Below are positions 28,842-37,679 of a stretch of 64,000 nucleotides of DNA, one piece after another. Every line of letters starts with the position of its first letter. Positions within the stretch are counted from its first letter, which is position 1. The notes under the pieces are model-generated. The model did not search any database and was not told the DNA's origin. It was given only the letters and a program-made list of their open reading frames with translations. Source of the DNA: Maioricimonas rarisocia (lineage in GTDB: Bacteria > Planctomycetota > Planctomycetia > Planctomycetales > Planctomycetaceae); contig NZ_CP036275.1 of the NCBI RefSeq assembly GCF_007747795.1, positions 3,464,001 to 3,528,000 on the forward strand, given 5' to 3'. Made by a program: the position numbers and the translations under genes.

Positions 28842-31424
28842 GCCGGCATCGATCGAGGAATCCGGACGGGGTTCGCTGGGGATGCTGAAGAATCCGCCAC
28901 CGAAGCCACCCTGGCCGCCGCCGCCGCCGCCACCGAATCCGCCTCCACCGCCACCGAATCCGCCTCCACCGCCGCCGAAGCCGCCGCCGCCGCCGGCACC
29001 ACCGAAGGCACCGCCGCCGCCGCCGATACCACCGCCACCGAAACCGCCGCCGAGCGGCTGAATCGGGATGACCAGGTCGGCGACCGGGTAGACGCGGGTC
29101 TGCATCTTGTCATCGGCCTCGGCCACTTCGGCCGTGGTGATCTTCATCACTTCGTCTTCGATCAGGTACGTCAGCGTGACACCCTGGACGTTCTCGAGCA
29201 TGATCTTCAGGGCACTGCGAAGCTTGATGCCGGAGATGATCAGGCTGATTTCCTCGTCCGGACCGATGCCGACTTCCGACAGGGCCGCTTCGTCGAGGAG
29301 GATCGGGATGTTGTGCAGTTCGCTGATGTAGGTCACGACATCGCTGAGCGGCGAGCCCTGGAACTCGATTTCCGTGATGGCATCGAGCTGCTCGTAGATC
29401 CGCTGCTCGTTCGGGCTGTTCTGGTGCAGGTCAACCGAGCTCCACTTGCGGCGCTGTTCGGTGAGGGCCTGCCAGACTTCAGCCGGCGGATAACGAATGG
29501 GGGGCTCGTCCGGGAACGGGACATGCGACAGTTCGACCTGGTACATCGTCTCCAGCAGCCGGTCCGCACGCAGCGAACGGAGCCGGAAGATCTTGTCGAG
29601 CTGGCCGGCCGCTTCGGCACCAAACAGGGCCGCAACGCCAACCGCATTGCCCGGCTCGTTGGACTCGATGATTCGGGCCACCGCTTCCGCTTCCTCGAAC
29701 GCGTTCGGGTTGCCGTGGAATCCTTCTTCCATCAGGGCGCGAACGCGGTCGACGAGCTGCTCGAGTTTTTCTTCGCGGAGGTCCACGAAGTCGATCAGTC
29801 GCTTCTGGGCTTCGATTTCCGCCAGTCGACGCTGGGCTTCCGCCTGGCGTGCGACGATCACTTCCGTCTGCGAACGGATGTCCTGCAGAGCAGCCGTCAC
29901 CTGACGCAGCAGCTCGCCCTGCACGTCCGGATCGATGTCGGTGGCCGACTTGATCGTTGCCAGCGTGCCTTCCAGTCGCGCCTGGGCGAGACCGGGGTCG
30001 GACGGCAGAATCTCCTGGGCGTCCTGAATCGCTTCTTCCAGCTCGAGACGCAGCTTCTCGGCCTTGACGATGCGAGCCTGCTCGACCAGTTCGATGCGGC
30101 TGGCATCAGCCGGGAGTTCGCGGTATTCGAGTCCCGGACCAGGGGCGCCTTGAGGCGGGGCACCCGGGACGGGCGGTTGGACGTCCGGTCCCGGTGCCGG
30201 TGCGGGAGCCGGCGCCGGTTGAGCCTGGGCGACCATCCGAAGTTCGGGACGGGCCTCGCTGTTGATCAGCGACGCCGCACGAACATTGCGGGGATCGATA
30301 TTGCGGAGCTGCAGACCGATCTGTTCGGCCACGTCCGTCTGACCCTGGTCGAGGGCCTGCTGACCCTGTGCTTCCAGCTGAGCGACCGAATCTTCGAAGA
30401 GCTGATGCGTTGCCGCGATCATTTCCTCGCCGGCCAGGCTGTTGCTCAGGCCATTGTCGGCTTCGGCCTGCCACCACAGGTGAGCGAGGAACGTGTTGCC
30501 GTGAACGTATTTCGGCTCAGGCATTTCCCAGCTGAGCGAAACCGGCTTGCCGTTGAGCGTGCCGGCCAGTTCGATCGCTGCTTCACCGGCGACGCGACCG
30601 CGGGCGAGGTAGACCGTCGTGCGATCGGTGCGCATCGGCAGGGGAGCGTTGGGGAGAAGTTCGGCACTCTCCCAGTTGACGTTCATCGATTCCGGGTAAA
30701 AGACCGGGCGATCGAGAGCCGACGCCAGCGTGGCGCCCACGTTCTCGGGTGTGTCGTCGCTGGCCGCTCCATCGTTCAGTACGAGGCCGCCGGTGTGCTG
30801 TCCGAGGACGCCCAGCAGTCGCAGGTCCTTGTTCGGGCCGACGGCATAGCTGTGCAGCGGGATCTGTCGCGAGGTCAGCGTCGCGAGCAGCGACTGCATT
30901 TCCTCAGGCTGAATCAGCCGGGCGGTGCTCATCCCGTCGCCGATGTACAGGATCGATCCGGGCCGCTCGGTACCCAGCTGCTTCGCAGCCGAGTCGATGG
31001 CAGCCGCCAGGTCGGTCGCACCGGCAGGAAAGCGCTCGTGCAGCGCTGCGACAGCTACGTCACGGGCTTCCGCAGGACTGACGAAACCGTCGGTCAGAGC
31101 CACCGATTCGAGATCGACCGCGTACACGGCAACGCGATCGGTCGCCGGCAGACGATCAAGAACGGCTGCCACCACCGCGTGGCCATGCTGCCGATGTTCG
31201 CCGATCTGGCTGGCCGAGGTATCGACCAGAATTACATGATCGTGCGGCACAGCCGCAGTTGGCAGTTCGTCGCTGCGGAGCGAAACCGCCAGATAGGTTT
31301 CTCCGTCCGGTGCGTCGAACGATCGCAGGATCGCCGAGTCGGCCGGAGGCGCCGCCGCAAGCACGCCTGGAACGTACATTGCGAATGCCAGCAAGAAGGC
31401 CTTCGTCCAGGATGCAGTCATCAT
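28827..31424 (-). CDS. Exported VWA-domain protein with secretin-like domain and Gly-rich tail
   Basis: An 865-aa exported protein. ATG 31424 has AGGGGAG six bases upstream; signal peptide about 1-25 (ending GVLAAAPP). A von Willebrand A domain (about 60-240) carries the MIDAS motif VDTSASQ, Asp at residue 68. A helical, partly coiled middle follows a Pro/Ala linker (about 440-640). Residues about 690-790 resemble the secretin N-domain (PLSDVVTYISELHNIPILLD, LRSALKIMLENV, VMKITT). A long Gly-rich stretch comes next. The frame ends in KKKP and TAA directly after nine A residues, suggesting a frameshift into the TPR/YfaP frame downstream. Probably a periplasmic or surface binding protein; ligand unknown. 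Confidence 0.85.
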   Translation of the reverse strand: MMTASWTKAFLLAFAMYVPGVLAAAPPADSAILRSFDAPDGETYLAVSLRSDELPTAAVPHDHVILVDTSASQIGEHRQHGHAVVAAVLDRLPATDRVAVYAVDLESVALTDGFVSPAEARDVAVAALHERFPAGATDLAAAIDSAAKQLGTERPGSILYIGDGMSTARLIQPEEMQSLLATLTSRQIPLHSYAVGPNKDLRLLGVLGQHTGGLVLNDGAASDDTPENVGATLASALDRPVFYPESMNVNWESAELLPNAPLPMRTDRTTVYLARGRVAGEAAIELAGTLNGKPVSLSWEMPEPKYVHGNTFLAHLWWQAEADNGLSNSLAGEEMIAATHQLFEDSVAQLEAQGQQALDQGQTDVAEQIGLQLRNIDPRNVRAASLINSEARPELRMVAQAQPAPAPAPAPGPDVQPPVPGAPPQGAPGPGLEYRELPADASRIELVEQARIVKAEKLRLELEEAIQDAQEILPSDPGLAQARLEGTLATIKSATDIDPDVQGELLRQVTAALQDIRSQTEVIVARQAEAQRRLAEIEAQKRLIDFVDLREEKLEQLVDRVRALMEEGFHGNPNAFEEAEAVARIIESNEPGNAVGVAALFGAEAAGQLDKIFRLRSLRADRLLETMYQVELSHVPFPDEPPIRYPPAEVWQALTEQRRKWSSVDLHQNSPNEQRIYEQLDAITEIEFQGSPLSDVVTYISELHNIPILLDEAALSEVGIGPDEEISLIISGIKLRSALKIMLENVQGVTLTYLIEDEVMKITTAEVAEADDKMQTRVYPVADLVIPIQPLGGGFGGGGIGGGGGAFGGAGGGGGFGGGGGGFGGGGGGFGGGGGGGQGGFGGGFFSIPSEPRPDSSIDAGKKKP
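28887..29054 (-). repeat. Gly-rich low-complexity repeats in the VWA gene
   Basis: About 55 codons of nearly pure glycine with spaced Phe, Ala and Ile (GGGGFGGGGGG pattern), encoded by CCG/CCA-type trinucleotide repeats on the plus strand. Sub-repeats of about 24 bases (CCGAATCCGCCTCCACCGCC) recur. Such a tail is common as a flexible linker, fitting a position before a further domain. Confidence 0.85.
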
Positions 31425-31732
31425 GTTACTCCCCTGTGGCGTCCCCATCGTCGGAGACGGCCATGCCCGGCGGCCGGTTGAGTTCGTGTCGACGCGGCCT
31501 CTTGGACTGAGAGACCGGCCGCCCCGGTTACTCCGATTGTGTCGATGATTTCGCGTGGTTCGATCGAACACGTTGTGACAAAGCAAGATACGCTGCCTGT
31601 CCGTCGATTCTATTCTGTCTCTCGGACGGCCCCCAAGTCAATTCAGCCCCTTTTTCGCCGATTCGCTGAATTCCCGACATCTTGATGTGCAGGCGTGCAA
31701 GATGACTCGGTTGTACGTCCGGCAACGGCACT
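31425..31732. other. Intergenic leader of the VWA gene
   Basis: No gene seen. It contains a candidate minus-strand promoter (31612-31641) and about 180 bases of untranslated leader before ATG 31424. No riboswitch or terminator could be recognised. Confidence 0.5.
31612..31641 (-). promoter_or_regulatory. Candidate promoter for the VWA gene
   Basis: On the minus strand TTGACT (31641-31636) and CAGAAT (31617-31612) are 18 bases apart. Consensus match only; other -10-like boxes (TAGAAT) lie close by. Confidence 0.3.
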
Positions 31733-32203
31733 CTACAGCGACGTTTCGAAGTACTTCAGTCGTTCCGAATACGACCGCTGCAGACGACTGCGGGAATACA
31801 TCCGCACCACCTGATCGTTGTAGGTGATTCGGCCCTCTTCATCGATTTCGAGGAGCTCGGCGACCTCCGGTGTGGCCAGCCCCGCGTACAGCGCCGCAAA
31901 CGTCTCCGGATCGACCCCGCGACCCTGCTCGAGATCTTCGCGGGCGTTCCCGCCGCCGCTCAGTGCCAGGAACGAGTTCGTTCCCTGGGTGATCGCTTCG
32001 TATCGGCCTTCGGACTGCAGTGCTTCGACCGCCTCGCGAACCGCTCGATGAGCCGCACGAATCCGGTTTTCCGTGTCTTCCGAGAGTCCGTCACCAAAGT
32101 CCTGGGCCGTCAACGATGCCGGCTGGAACAGGCCTGCTGTGCCGAGCACGTATCCCAACACCAGCATGGATCCACCAAAGGCCAATTGACGCCACTGTCT
32201 CAT
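31733..32203 (-). CDS. Conserved exported or anchored protein of unknown function
   Basis: A 156-aa protein not matched to a known family. ATG 32203 has GGGGGA about eight bases upstream. A hydrophobic N-terminus (LAFGGSMLVLGYVLGTAGLF) could be an anchor or signal peptide. The rest is helical and acidic: AHRAVREAVEALQSEGRYE, a Gly-rich ALSGGGNAREDLEQGRGVD loop, and a Tyr-rich end. It precedes the VWA gene in the same direction but is separated by 308 bases. Confidence 0.75.
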   Translation of the reverse strand: MRQWRQLAFGGSMLVLGYVLGTAGLFQPASLTAQDFGDGLSEDTENRIRAAHRAVREAVEALQSEGRYEAITQGTNSFLALSGGGNAREDLEQGRGVDPETFAALYAGLATPEVAELLEIDEEGRITYNDQVVRMYSRSRLQRSYSERLKYFETSL

Positions 32204-32393
32204 TGCAGGTCCCCCAGGGTCTGTTGGTCGCTTCAACCGCATGCTGCGAGGATATCCGTCGCGCGCGGCCATTCGCAAGATCGCCCTGCTACCTTCCCTG
32301 AGGGACCGATCCCGCGTTCAGTGATCCGGCTCGTCGGTCGCCCGCATGCTTCCGAGCTGGCGGGGCCACTGCGACAGCGAAGTTGCACTCCGG

Positions 32394-32603
32394 CTACGCC
32401 GCCCGACGACGCTCCTGCGGCTCGCCGACCGTGTGATCGACACCGGCCGCCGGCGCGTTGCCGACCCGTTCGGTCGCATGCTCTCCCCGGACAATCCGCC
32501 CGAAGTGATAGCTGACCATCATCAGTCCGAAGGAAACCGCCAGGGCACCGCAGCAACCCAGGATGGCGATCTGGTCGTCCGAGAGATTCTGCAGAAATGC
32601 CAT
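32394..32603 (-). CDS. Small single-pass membrane protein
   Basis: A 69-aa protein. ATG 32603 has AGGTGA nine bases upstream, better than the upstream start at 32630. Residues 12-32 form one membrane helix (IAILGCCGALAVSFGLMMVS) followed by a charged, probably cytoplasmic, tail rich in Arg, Glu and His. No family is recognised. Its ribosome binding site and helix make it likely real despite its size. Confidence 0.55.
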   Translation of the reverse strand: MAFLQNLSDDQIAILGCCGALAVSFGLMMVSYHFGRIVRGEHATERVGNAPAAGVDHTVGEPQERRRAA

Positions 32604-33080
32604 AAGTCGATTCACCTTTGATGAACGCACGGCCGCCGCTCCGCATGCGGCCAGATTCGGCCCGGTTTCTTCTGTTGGAGTCGGTCTGGAACGGTGATCT
32701 GCTTGATAGCGGAAGCGGGCCGAACGCTCTCGGGAGCGAGACCGGCACCAGCAGCGCCGGTTGTACGGGCTGACCGCACCAACCGTGGGGATGGATCACG
32801 ACGGAAGGGACGTGACGCGACCGGTTGCGAAAGCTGGAGTGTTCGCGAAGGAGGCGAACCCGGCGGCGAGCGTGCGGCTTCAGGAAACTCTGCGGGTGAA
32901 CTCCGTCTTGACGGTTTCGCTCACCCTGCGTTATACGGCTCCTGCACAAGCCTTGGGTGACTCGAAGGTTGCAACACCAGCAGGAAGCTGGGCCGACGCA
33001 GGAAGCGTCGGGCGACCCCTTTGCAGCAGTGGGCCCGCTGCGGACACCCTCAGGGAAGGATCAGGCGGAGCAGACACTGG
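32604..33080. other. Intergenic region upstream of the LptF/LptG permease gene
   Basis: I see no protein gene. Near 32892-32930 GGGTGA and TCACCC, with CCGTC and GACGG inside, could form a nested hairpin; a small RNA or leader structure is possible but not supported further. GGAGC ten bases before ATG 33081 may be the ribosome binding site. Confidence 0.4.
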
Positions 33081-34277
33081 ATGTGGTCGTTCGTCCCACT
33101 CCTGCAGCGATACATCTTTGGTGAGATCGCCAGGATCTTTGTGCTCATCCTCTCCTGCCTCACGGTCCTGCTGATCTTCGTCGGCGTCTTTCAGCAGGCC
33201 TCCGAGACGGGACTGGGGCCGATGCTTCTGGTCCGCATCCTCCCCTTTATCGTGGCGAGCATGCTGCCGTTCACGATCCCCGCAGCCCTGCTGCTGACTG
33301 TATCGCTCGTCTACGGTCGGATTGCCGGTGATCAGGAGGTCACCGCGGCCAAGTCCGCCGGGATCAACGTACTGGCACTCATGTGGCCGTCCTTCTTTCT
33401 GGGGGGCGTATTGAGCGTCGGCTCGCTGTTGCTGACCGACCAGGTGATTCCGTGGGCCGTGGGAAACATCGAACGGACAGTCGTTCTGGCCATGGAAGAT
33501 ATCTTCCTCAGCCAGCTCGAGTCGGATCTCCAGTTCAGCGATCCCCGCCGGGGCATCCACATCGTCGTTGCGGCGGTCGACGACCGGCGACTGATTCAGC
33601 CGACGATCCGCTACGTCCGTGGTGAACGCGTTATCACCATGCAGGCCGAAGAGGCCCAGATCCAGCTCGACCTGAACAATCAGCAGGCGATCGTCCGGCT
33701 GCGGCACGGATACGTCGACGTTCCTGACGGTGAACAGAACAACCGTGTTTACTTCGACGATGAGGTCGAGCAGGCGATCTCGTGGGAAAGTGACCTTCGC
33801 AAGCCGAAGCCCCGGCACCTGCCGATCCGCGAGATCCGAGACGAAATCAAGTCGATCGAGCGGGAATCAAAGCGAGGTGATGAGCTGCGGGCGGTGATCT
33901 CGGCGATGTCGCTGACTTCGGGTCGGTTCGACGCTCTCTCGCAACCCGGTGTGATCACTCGTCGTGAGGTCCGCGAGCAGGAACGACGATTCCACAAGCT
34001 CGAAACCGAAATCCACAGTCGCTACGCCCTCGCCTGCAGCTGTCTGTTCTTCGTGCTGTTGGGAAGTCCGTTCGCGATTCTCAAGGCGAAAAGCCAGTTC
34101 CTCACCAGCTTCATCTTCTGCTTCGGACCGATCGTGGGGGGCTATTACCCGCTGATTGTCGGCCTGATGGCGCAGGCCAAGCGGGGGAACGTCGATCCGA
34201 TGTGGTCGATGTGGATCGGAAACCTGCTGCTCGGCATTGCTGCCTGGTTCGCCATCCGCCGCGTGATGCGTCACTGA
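33081..34277 (+). CDS. LptF/LptG-family permease
   Basis: A 398-aa inner-membrane permease of the YjgP/YjgQ (LptF/LptG) family, part of the ABC exporter that carries lipopolysaccharide to the outer membrane. ATG 33081 opens with LLQRYIFGEIARIFVLIL. Three membrane helices come first (FVLILSCLTVLLIFV, ILPFIVASMLPFTIPAALLL, SFFLGGVLSVGSLL), then a periplasmic beta-jellyroll-like domain of about 150 residues, then three more helices at the end (LACSCLFFVLLGSPFAIL). Only one family member is here, so its partner must lie elsewhere. Its last seven bases overlap the convergent gene at 34271. Confidence 0.88.
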   Translation: MWSFVPLLQRYIFGEIARIFVLILSCLTVLLIFVGVFQQASETGLGPMLLVRILPFIVASMLPFTIPAALLLTVSLVYGRIAGDQEVTAAKSAGINVLALMWPSFFLGGVLSVGSLLLTDQVIPWAVGNIERTVVLAMEDIFLSQLESDLQFSDPRRGIHIVVAAVDDRRLIQPTIRYVRGERVITMQAEEAQIQLDLNNQQAIVRLRHGYVDVPDGEQNNRVYFDDEVEQAISWESDLRKPKPRHLPIREIRDEIKSIERESKRGDELRAVISAMSLTSGRFDALSQPGVITRREVREQERRFHKLETEIHSRYALACSCLFFVLLGSPFAILKAKSQFLTSFIFCFGPIVGGYYPLIVGLMAQAKRGNVDPMWSMWIGNLLLGIAAWFAIRRVMRH

Positions 34278-35953
34278 TTGCGATCGCGCAGGCGAGACTG
34301 AAAGACTGACTCGAAGGCCGATTGTCGGCCCTGATCGGCAGCCTCCTGCGGATCCCGGTTGGGGACCGGTACGGAAGGCGCCGCCCCGTTCGCCTCTCGT
34401 TCCATCGGTCCGACCAGCCCCTCGAGCACGATCAGTCCCGGGTGGAAGTTCGGTGCGGACGTGCGGACCTTGACGACGGCCCGCTCCTGCTCGTTGCTCC
34501 AGATGTGCAGCCAGTCCTGGTCCACCTCGTACTCGAGGATCGCGTCGTAGGGAATAATCCTTGGCGGTCGCCGTCTCCAGAAGCTGCGCCGGACATACCT
34601 CAGGCCGGTTTCCTCGAACCACAGCTCCGGCGTCCACTGCACGACGCGCGTCATCGCATACATTCGGGCCATCCGGCGTGCGATGTGTTCGGAGACCCGC
34701 TCGCGGAGGTATTCGAGTTCGTCCGTGACGTGGGGAATGGTCTCCGTATGGAAGATGCCGGCGCTCGGGCGGCTGTGGTTGGCGAAGATGAGCGTGATCA
34801 TCGTGCCCGAGTACCGGCCGTGAGAGTACTGTCGCCGGGCATCGAAGGAGAACACGTCGATCTCGTCGAAACGCAATTCGGTCGTGCCCACGAAACCGGT
34901 CTTGAGCAGTCCCGCTTCATGACACCGCAAGACACTGCGGATCAGCCGCATTCCCGCGTAAACGACCACGCCTCCGGCAGGCAGCAGTGCCAGGCCAATT
35001 GCGACGGTCGGCCAGCGGCCACGCGCCAGACCGACCGCAATCAGCAGTGTGGCAATCGCCACGACGGCCAGTCCCATCGTGGTGACCACCCAGCCAAACA
35101 GACGCGTCGGCCTCCGTTCGAACAGCAGGCGTCCGAAGTCCCCGCTGCTGTCCGGCACCGGCGTCGAATCCCCCCGCGCTGCAATCGCCGATTCCAGGAG
35201 TGCGCGAAGCAGCCACGCATCCCGACGGGAAAGAGGAATGGCCAGAAACGGGAGCGGTTCGCGGGACTTCCAGACGCGGAGTTCTCCCGAGAGGCATTCG
35301 ACCGAACTCACCTCGTCGATTGAGACGCGCCCCGACTTCTGGCTCGACAACTGATAGTCCAGAAACTGGCCATCCCACTGCCAACGCTCCCCCTCGACCG
35401 GAATATGCCTCCGCAGGGCGTCCTCGGCGTTCTCCAGCAATCGTCGCTGAAGCCGGTCGATCAGTGGCTGCAACGGGTCGGGAGCGGCCGGAGCGAACTG
35501 ATTGACCGCTTCGATCCGGGTCGGTGCCGGTCCCCCGTCAATCCACAGGGTGAGCTGCCGCTGCTCCGACGTGAGCCGCCCGGCGTGAAAGTCGGGAATC
35601 CGCAGGCACGCCAGGCCGCTGACCTGGCCGTCGGTGTAGAAGGTCTCGTCCCGTCGCGTGTGGACCTCAAAACCGTCGTGGCGAATGCGGATCCAGCGAC
35701 GCGTTCTCCAGATCGACACGGCCGAGCCGATCGCCCAGATCGCAGCAACCGAAGCGACGAGCATCGTCCACCGAACCGCAGCGGGCCGGTCTGCGACGAG
35801 GCTCAACAGGCTCATCGCCAGCGCTGCCACGCAGCAGCCGGCGGGCAGGATCAGCCACCAGACTCGCCACCGCGAGCCGACGGAGATCCATTCTTCGCCA
35901 TCGCAGTCCGCAGTCTCGTTGTCGATGTCGGCCGCTTGCACTGGATCCAGCAT
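34271..35953 (-). CDS. Membrane protein of unknown function with paired PH-like regions
   Basis: A 560-aa protein. Two N-terminal membrane helices (WWLILPAGCCVAALAMSLL, MLVASVAAIWAIGSAVSIW) are followed by a soluble beta-rich part of about 150 residues containing a PH-like strand pattern (FLDYQLSSQKSGRVSIDEV). A second pair of helices (FGWVVTTMGLAVVAIATLL, VAIGLALLPAGGVVVYAGM) leads to a second such part (TTELRFDEIDVFSFDARRQY). The two halves look like repeats of the same plan. I do not recognise a named family. The 3' end overlaps the LptF/G gene by seven bases on the opposite strand. Confidence 0.75.
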   Translation of the reverse strand: MLDPVQAADIDNETADCDGEEWISVGSRWRVWWLILPAGCCVAALAMSLLSLVADRPAAVRWTMLVASVAAIWAIGSAVSIWRTRRWIRIRHDGFEVHTRRDETFYTDGQVSGLACLRIPDFHAGRLTSEQRQLTLWIDGGPAPTRIEAVNQFAPAAPDPLQPLIDRLQRRLLENAEDALRRHIPVEGERWQWDGQFLDYQLSSQKSGRVSIDEVSSVECLSGELRVWKSREPLPFLAIPLSRRDAWLLRALLESAIAARGDSTPVPDSSGDFGRLLFERRPTRLFGWVVTTMGLAVVAIATLLIAVGLARGRWPTVAIGLALLPAGGVVVYAGMRLIRSVLRCHEAGLLKTGFVGTTELRFDEIDVFSFDARRQYSHGRYSGTMITLIFANHSRPSAGIFHTETIPHVTDELEYLRERVSEHIARRMARMYAMTRVVQWTPELWFEETGLRYVRRSFWRRRPPRIIPYDAILEYEVDQDWLHIWSNEQERAVVKVRTSAPNFHPGLIVLEGLVGPMEREANGAAPSVPVPNRDPQEAADQGRQSAFESVFQSRLRDRNQ

Positions 35954-36112
35954 GGCAGATTCGCGTTGTACGTCACTGCAGGATTCGGCTAAGCTCCGCC
36001 ACTGGCAGGAGAACCGGTGCCGGGTCTGTTTCGGCCGAATTCCCTGCTGTGTCGGATCCGTGCAGTCGGGCGCTGACTTCCACGGTCTTCGCTGAATGAA
36101 TCAGTATCGCAG

Positions 36113-36988
36113 ATGACCCTGAAACCCTCCATCATGCCCGGTCGCGTGCCGTTTCCGAAGCTGTCGGTTCTGTACGCCGTCGGGCTGCTGGCCATGCTGG
36201 TCATCGGAACAGTTCCCGGGCTGGCGGCCGGTCCGGATGCACCCTCCTCCGAGGCCACAGGCGAACGTGTGCTCCCCCCCCAGCCGACCGCTGTCGTCCT
36301 CAGCATGACGATCCTTCCCCCGGATGGCGGTGCCGACGTCTCGGCTCCTCCCTGGATGGAAGTCTTCGCGGATGGCCGGGTGATTGTTCGGGGTGAACAT
36401 CCCGGCGACCCGACGACACGGGGCCATTTGACCCGCGCACAGCTCCAGTCGCTCGTCTCCGAAGTCGTTGGCGAGCAGCAGTTGCTCAGCTGCGACACGC
36501 TCCTGCTGCAGGAACAGCTTCAGCTGGCCGGAGCCCGGCGCGGGATCTCCGCAAACGTGGAGGGAGCGTCGACGACCGTTCTTCAGATCGTGACCCGCGA
36601 CAGAACGCACGAAATCACCTGTCAGGCCGTTCCTCTGCTGGAACGCCGCTTCCCCGAAGTCGACGCCATGCAGCGGCTGGCACACTGCCGCCGGCGCATG
36701 CTCAACCTTGCTGCCATCGTGCGGGCCGGAGGCGAAACGGCAGCCGTGCAGCTCTGCGATGCGGTCAATCGTCAGCTGGCCAGCGACTGGCCCGACATTG
36801 ACCCGGTCACACCCGAAGATCTGCAGGTCGTCCGTTTCGGGCCGGGTGGTTCGCGGATGTGCCAGTTTCTTGTGCCGGGACAGATCGGCGTAGCGGGCGA
36901 AACCGGAATGGTGTCGGTGGCGGCGATCCGTTCGCCCGGCAGCCCGCTTCGCGTCAGCGTCCTCCCCGGGAGCGTACCGGGCGAATGA
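36113..36988 (+). CDS. Exported protein of unknown function
   Basis: A 291-aa protein with a signal peptide or anchor (LSVLYAVGLLAMLVIGTVPG, about residues 17-36). The mature part is beta-rich with PPWMEVFADGRVIVRG and repeated short strands. I see no catalytic motif or family. Its stop overlaps the plsC start as ATGA (36985-36988), so the two are translated together, which may tie it to membrane lipid synthesis. The start ATG 36113 has no clear ribosome binding site; ATG 36134 is an alternative. Confidence 0.7.
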   Translation: MTLKPSIMPGRVPFPKLSVLYAVGLLAMLVIGTVPGLAAGPDAPSSEATGERVLPPQPTAVVLSMTILPPDGGADVSAPPWMEVFADGRVIVRGEHPGDPTTRGHLTRAQLQSLVSEVVGEQQLLSCDTLLLQEQLQLAGARRGISANVEGASTTVLQIVTRDRTHEITCQAVPLLERRFPEVDAMQRLAHCRRRMLNLAAIVRAGGETAAVQLCDAVNRQLASDWPDIDPVTPEDLQVVRFGPGGSRMCQFLVPGQIGVAGETGMVSVAAIRSPGSPLRVSVLPGSVPGE

Positions 36989-37674
36989 GCGGCAGCAGTG
37001 ACGGGGGAACGTTCACGAATCCCGGCGATCCGCTGAGGCGAAACTGGCTCTGGTTCTCGCTGCAGCAACTGCTGCAGATTCTCTTCGTATTCGTCTTTCG
37101 CTACCGGGCCCGCGGCTACGAGAAGCTCCCTCCCGGCGGAGCCCTGCTGCTGATCAATCATCAGAGCATGCTCGACCCGCTGCTGGTCGGACTCCCGCTC
37201 AAGCGTCCGGTCAGTTATGTCGCGCGAGAGAACCTGTTTCACGTGCCAATCGTCGGGTGGATTCTCAAGCGAACCTATGTGATGCCGATCAATCGCGAAT
37301 CGGCCGGCACGCAGATCATCCGGGAGTCGACGAAGCGGATGAAGCAGGGCTTTCTGGTCGGCCTGTTTCCCGAGGGGACCCGCACAAACGACGGCAACCT
37401 TGGGCCCCTCAAGCCCGGTTTCGTCGCCCTGGTGCGACGGGCGGGCGTCCCGGTCTTTCCCGTCGGGATCGCCGGTGCGTATCGGATCATGCCCCGCGGC
37501 TGCCTCTTTCCCCGTCCGCGTAAGGTGCGCGTCGTCTTCGGCGACCCGTTGACCGAGGATGAACTGCGCGAAGGTCTGCAGCGTGGAAACGAAGAGCGGC
37601 TCGTCGAGCTGGTGACGAGCCGCATCGATGAGTGTGCCCGAGAAGCCCGCGAATGGCTCGCGTCCAACCGCTGA
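36985..37674 (+). CDS. plsC: 1-acyl-sn-glycerol-3-phosphate acyltransferase family protein
   Basis: A 229-aa acyltransferase that makes phosphatidic acid from lysophosphatidic acid at the inner membrane, or a related acyl transfer. ATG 36985 overlaps the preceding stop. A hydrophobic N-terminal segment (WFSLQQLLQILFVFVF) is followed by the catalytic NHQSMLD (the family HxxxxD box), then FPEGTRTNDG as the acyl-acceptor site and PVFPVGIAGAY. All four usual motifs are present. It ends six bases before the convergent oxygenase-like gene. Confidence 0.92.
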   Translation: MSGSSDGGTFTNPGDPLRRNWLWFSLQQLLQILFVFVFRYRARGYEKLPPGGALLLINHQSMLDPLLVGLPLKRPVSYVARENLFHVPIVGWILKRTYVMPINRESAGTQIIRESTKRMKQGFLVGLFPEGTRTNDGNLGPLKPGFVALVRRAGVPVFPVGIAGAYRIMPRGCLFPRPRKVRVVFGDPLTEDELREGLQRGNEERLVELVTSRIDECAREAREWLASNR

Positions 37675-37679
37675 GGCGC

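Noticed and set aside
28617-31481. A 954-aa plus-strand frame
   Set aside because: It is the antisense of the VWA gene, which has a signal peptide, a MIDAS motif and a ribosome binding site; the plus frame has none.
32892-32930. Nested hairpin as a small RNA gene
   Set aside because: Stems are short and interrupted and there is no promoter or T run; left only as a remark for the intergenic region.
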